A DNA stretch of 64,000 nt, taken from positions 1,426,001 through 1,490,000 of the forward strand of contig NZ_JAMLFW010000002.1 in NCBI RefSeq assembly GCF_024256385.1, given 5' to 3'. Each line of letters begins with the position of its first letter. Positions within the stretch are counted from its first letter, which is position 1. A program made the position numbers and the translations under genes. Positions 62,483 through 64,000 of the stretch are shown here, piece after piece. Source of the stretch: Anatilimnocola floriformis (GTDB lineage: Bacteria > Planctomycetota > Planctomycetia > Pirellulales > Pirellulaceae). The notes below the pieces were generated by a model. That model saw nothing but the letters and a program-made list of their open reading frames with translations. It was not told where the DNA came from and did no database searches.

Positions 62483-62950
62483 CTAGTCGACCGGTCCGCG
62501 ATCACGATAGACCGCTTCCTGCAACCACGTGCTCGCCGCGGTTTGCAATCGCTTGAGATCGGTGAGGAGTTCGGTCCCTTGACGTTCGACCTTCGCACGC
62601 TCGTCACCGATCTTGGCTTCGTCGCTGCGAACTCGCGAAGCCTTCTCGGCGAGCAAGTGCAGATTGCGGCGAAAGTCTTCGTGTCGCTGCAGCAGCTTCT
62701 GCTCGCATTCGACCATCTGCTGCACGTGCGATAGCAGCTCATTATCGGACTTCGCGATTTCCGTAAAATCGGAATGCAGCCCTTCGAAGAAAGGACTCAA
62801 CTGCTCGGCTACATCGTCGGCCGTGTCTTGAACCGCATTGATCCAGGCGACTAACTCGCCAGACAACACTGGAGTGAGCAGTGCGGTCTCGAGTTTGTCG
62901 ACGTGTGATTTCAGATCTACATCGGACTGATGCTTCAAATCTTGCGTCAT
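62483..62950 (-). CDS. Coiled-coil protein, hypothetical
   Basis: The ATG at 62950 follows an AGGGAG site; the frame extends to 63112 without ribosome site support. The 155-residue protein is almost wholly helical with heptad patterns (LETALLTPVLSGELVAWINA; LLQRHEDFRRNLHLLAEKAS; RVRSDEAKIGDERAKVERQG) and no Cys clusters, signal peptide or membrane helix. It may be a structural or partner-binding protein. Family not recognised. Confidence 0.65.
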   Translation of the reverse strand: MTQDLKHQSDVDLKSHVDKLETALLTPVLSGELVAWINAVQDTADDVAEQLSPFFEGLHSDFTEIAKSDNELLSHVQQMVECEQKLLQRHEDFRRNLHLLAEKASRVRSDEAKIGDERAKVERQGTELLTDLKRLQTAASTWLQEAVYRDRGPVD

Positions 62951-63145
62951 GTTGCATCTCCCTTCCTGCGAAAAAGCAGCCTGGCAGACATGCAGCCAAG
63001 CTGGCTTGGTTGCGGCCAGAACACTCTCCACGCTGCGTGCGAGGTTAGCCTCACACGCGGAGAATGTTGCCGGACGCGAATCGCTGAGGAGGAGTTGCAA
63101 CTCGTGGGCCATTCCGTGGCGAGTCAGGGAGTGACTCGCCTGCGG

Positions 63146-63637
63146 TTAGCGACGCAGCGTCTGAATCCCTTGCGAGGCGCTCTCAGCCGTCGGCGCAGGA
63201 TAGAAGGGCTGTTGCTGGGCATTCGCTGGTCCCAGCTGCTGGGCCGCGGGCCGCGGTTGCTGCGCCGCGTTCACGTGATACGAGAAGAACGACGTGGGCT
63301 CGTGCATCTCGGCGTGCCACGGATAGTCGAACACGTTGCGATAGTTGTACGGCCGGCGATAGTAAGTGCCCGAGAACGCCGGATAGCGGTTCATGTGCCG
63401 ATCGGCGCCGTAGCAACCGTATTTCGGGTTGTAGCAGCTTTGCGGCATCATCCAGTGCGGCTGCTTGTATTTCGAATTGCCGCCGCCGCAGGAATCGCAG
63501 CCGCCGCCATGAAAGCCAGCCTGCGCGACTTGCGAATCGATCGCGGGCTGCGCGGCCATCTGCGCGTTCATGTGCGTGGACATCGGATAGCCGTCACCGC
63601 CAGCGAGTGCGAGCACGGTCAACAACAAAGCATGCAT
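63146..63637 (-). CDS. Small exported Tyr/His/Gln-rich protein
   Basis: From the ATG at 63637, 163 residues. The first 18 residues (HALLLTVLALAGGDGYP) resemble a short signal peptide. The rest is low-complexity: GFHGGGCDSCGGG with two Cys, a Tyr-rich NPKYGCYGADRHMNRYPAF, YYRRPYNYRNVF, then a Gln/Ala/Pro-rich tail. Such proteins occur in planctomycete envelopes, and the composition suggests surface attachment or a structural role. The frame upstream to 63787 is unlikely to be translated. Confidence 0.65.
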   Translation of the reverse strand: MHALLLTVLALAGGDGYPMSTHMNAQMAAQPAIDSQVAQAGFHGGGCDSCGGGNSKYKQPHWMMPQSCYNPKYGCYGADRHMNRYPAFSGTYYRRPYNYRNVFDYPWHAEMHEPTSFFSYHVNAAQQPRPAAQQLGPANAQQQPFYPAPTAESASQGIQTLRR

Positions 63638-64000
63638 GGATGAACTCCGCAGCGAGAGTCGAAAGCGGGATCCGGGACGGGACCCGTTGGTTGGCAATAA
63701 GCAATACTCAGCACTCATTGCATCGACCCGCGAAGACGGAGTTTCGATTTTCTTTGGCAGGACCTGCGAAAGCGGCAAGGGCTGCAAAGTTTCACAATCT
63801 GCCTGCTTTCAGCGGAGATCAGGCCTGTGATAGCACTTGAGGCGTGAACGTTTTCGCCCAAACGTTAAACCTTAAACCTCAAACTTTGAACAAATTGACT
63901 CGGCTTTTAACAGCCCGAGACACTCGCGCAGCAACGGTCCGCTAGGCCCATCGGCACAGCCGTTACAACCGGACGCGTTTCACAAGATTTCCCGGCGTTA
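63638..64000. other. Intergenic to window end, no feature recognised
   Basis: The last 363 bases hold only short open frames overlapping the untranslated part upstream of the previous gene. No hairpin, tRNA or promoter was identified with confidence. Confidence 0.45.

Overview
The window looks like a chromosome segment of a planctomycete, most likely of the Pirellula/Blastopirellula type. This is inferred from gene content, not from a marker gene: there are two DUF1501 genes, a DUF1549/DUF1553 gene, a large DUF1592-group cytochrome, a DUF1552 gene, two DUF1559 genes, two SHD1-domain proteins, three membrane Ser/Thr kinases, a sulfatase and many palindromic intergenic repeats. Genes sit on both strands in short operons. 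No rRNA, tRNA, CRISPR array or prophage was recognised.

Region by region. 1-7.9 kb: an incomplete Ser/Thr kinase overlapping its ECF sigma factor, an unknown protein, a small cytosolic protein with a clear terminator, a lipase-like lipoprotein and a PQQ-propeller protein. 8-15.5 kb: a small protein overlapping an HNH nuclease, a cupin, a deoxyhypusine-synthase-like enzyme, a TPR protein, an exported esterase, a DUF4058 protein and an orphan solute-binding lipoprotein. 15.5-18.2 kb: a WYL-like protein, a small membrane protein and a second Ser/Thr kinase. 18.4-27.4 kb: a VWA/glutamine-amidotransferase-like protein, a MoxR ATPase, a DUF58 protein and a BatA-like protein, interrupted by a REP-associated transposase and its palindromes. 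27.5-35.7 kb: sulfatase, DUF1592 cytochrome, DUF1552 protein, then two ATP-grasp ligases, the second fused to a GNAT acetyltransferase.

35.8-48.3 kb: a response regulator, an amidohydrolase, two DUF1559 paralogues, a small-subunit/sodium:solute symporter/secreted glycosidase-like trio, a zinc-ribbon membrane protein, two SHD1 proteins and a DUF350 protein. Two opposite copies of a 185-bp element with terminal inverted repeats lie in divergent promoter regions here. 48.3-54 kb: a minus-strand DUF1549/1553 - DUF1501 - WD40 - DUF1501 cluster with matching inverted repeats before both DUF1501 genes. 54.2-59.6 kb: a third Ser/Thr kinase carrying a C-terminal DJ-1/PfpI domain, a Nudix hydrolase and two membrane/exported proteins. 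59.9-62.3 kb: citrate synthase, a [2Fe-2S] ferredoxin and an atypical P-II protein. The window ends with a coiled-coil protein and a small exported protein.

The overall picture is catabolism of complex substrates at the cell surface (sulfatase, esterase, Planctomycetes cytochromes, symporter plus glycosidase-like protein), signalling through Ser/Thr kinases, and a genome rich in short mobile palindromes. The least explained loci are the tandem ATP-grasp/GNAT pair, the kinase-DJ-1/PfpI fusion, the REP/transposase insertion in the MoxR locus, and the 20-bp-period direct repeats upstream of citrate synthase.
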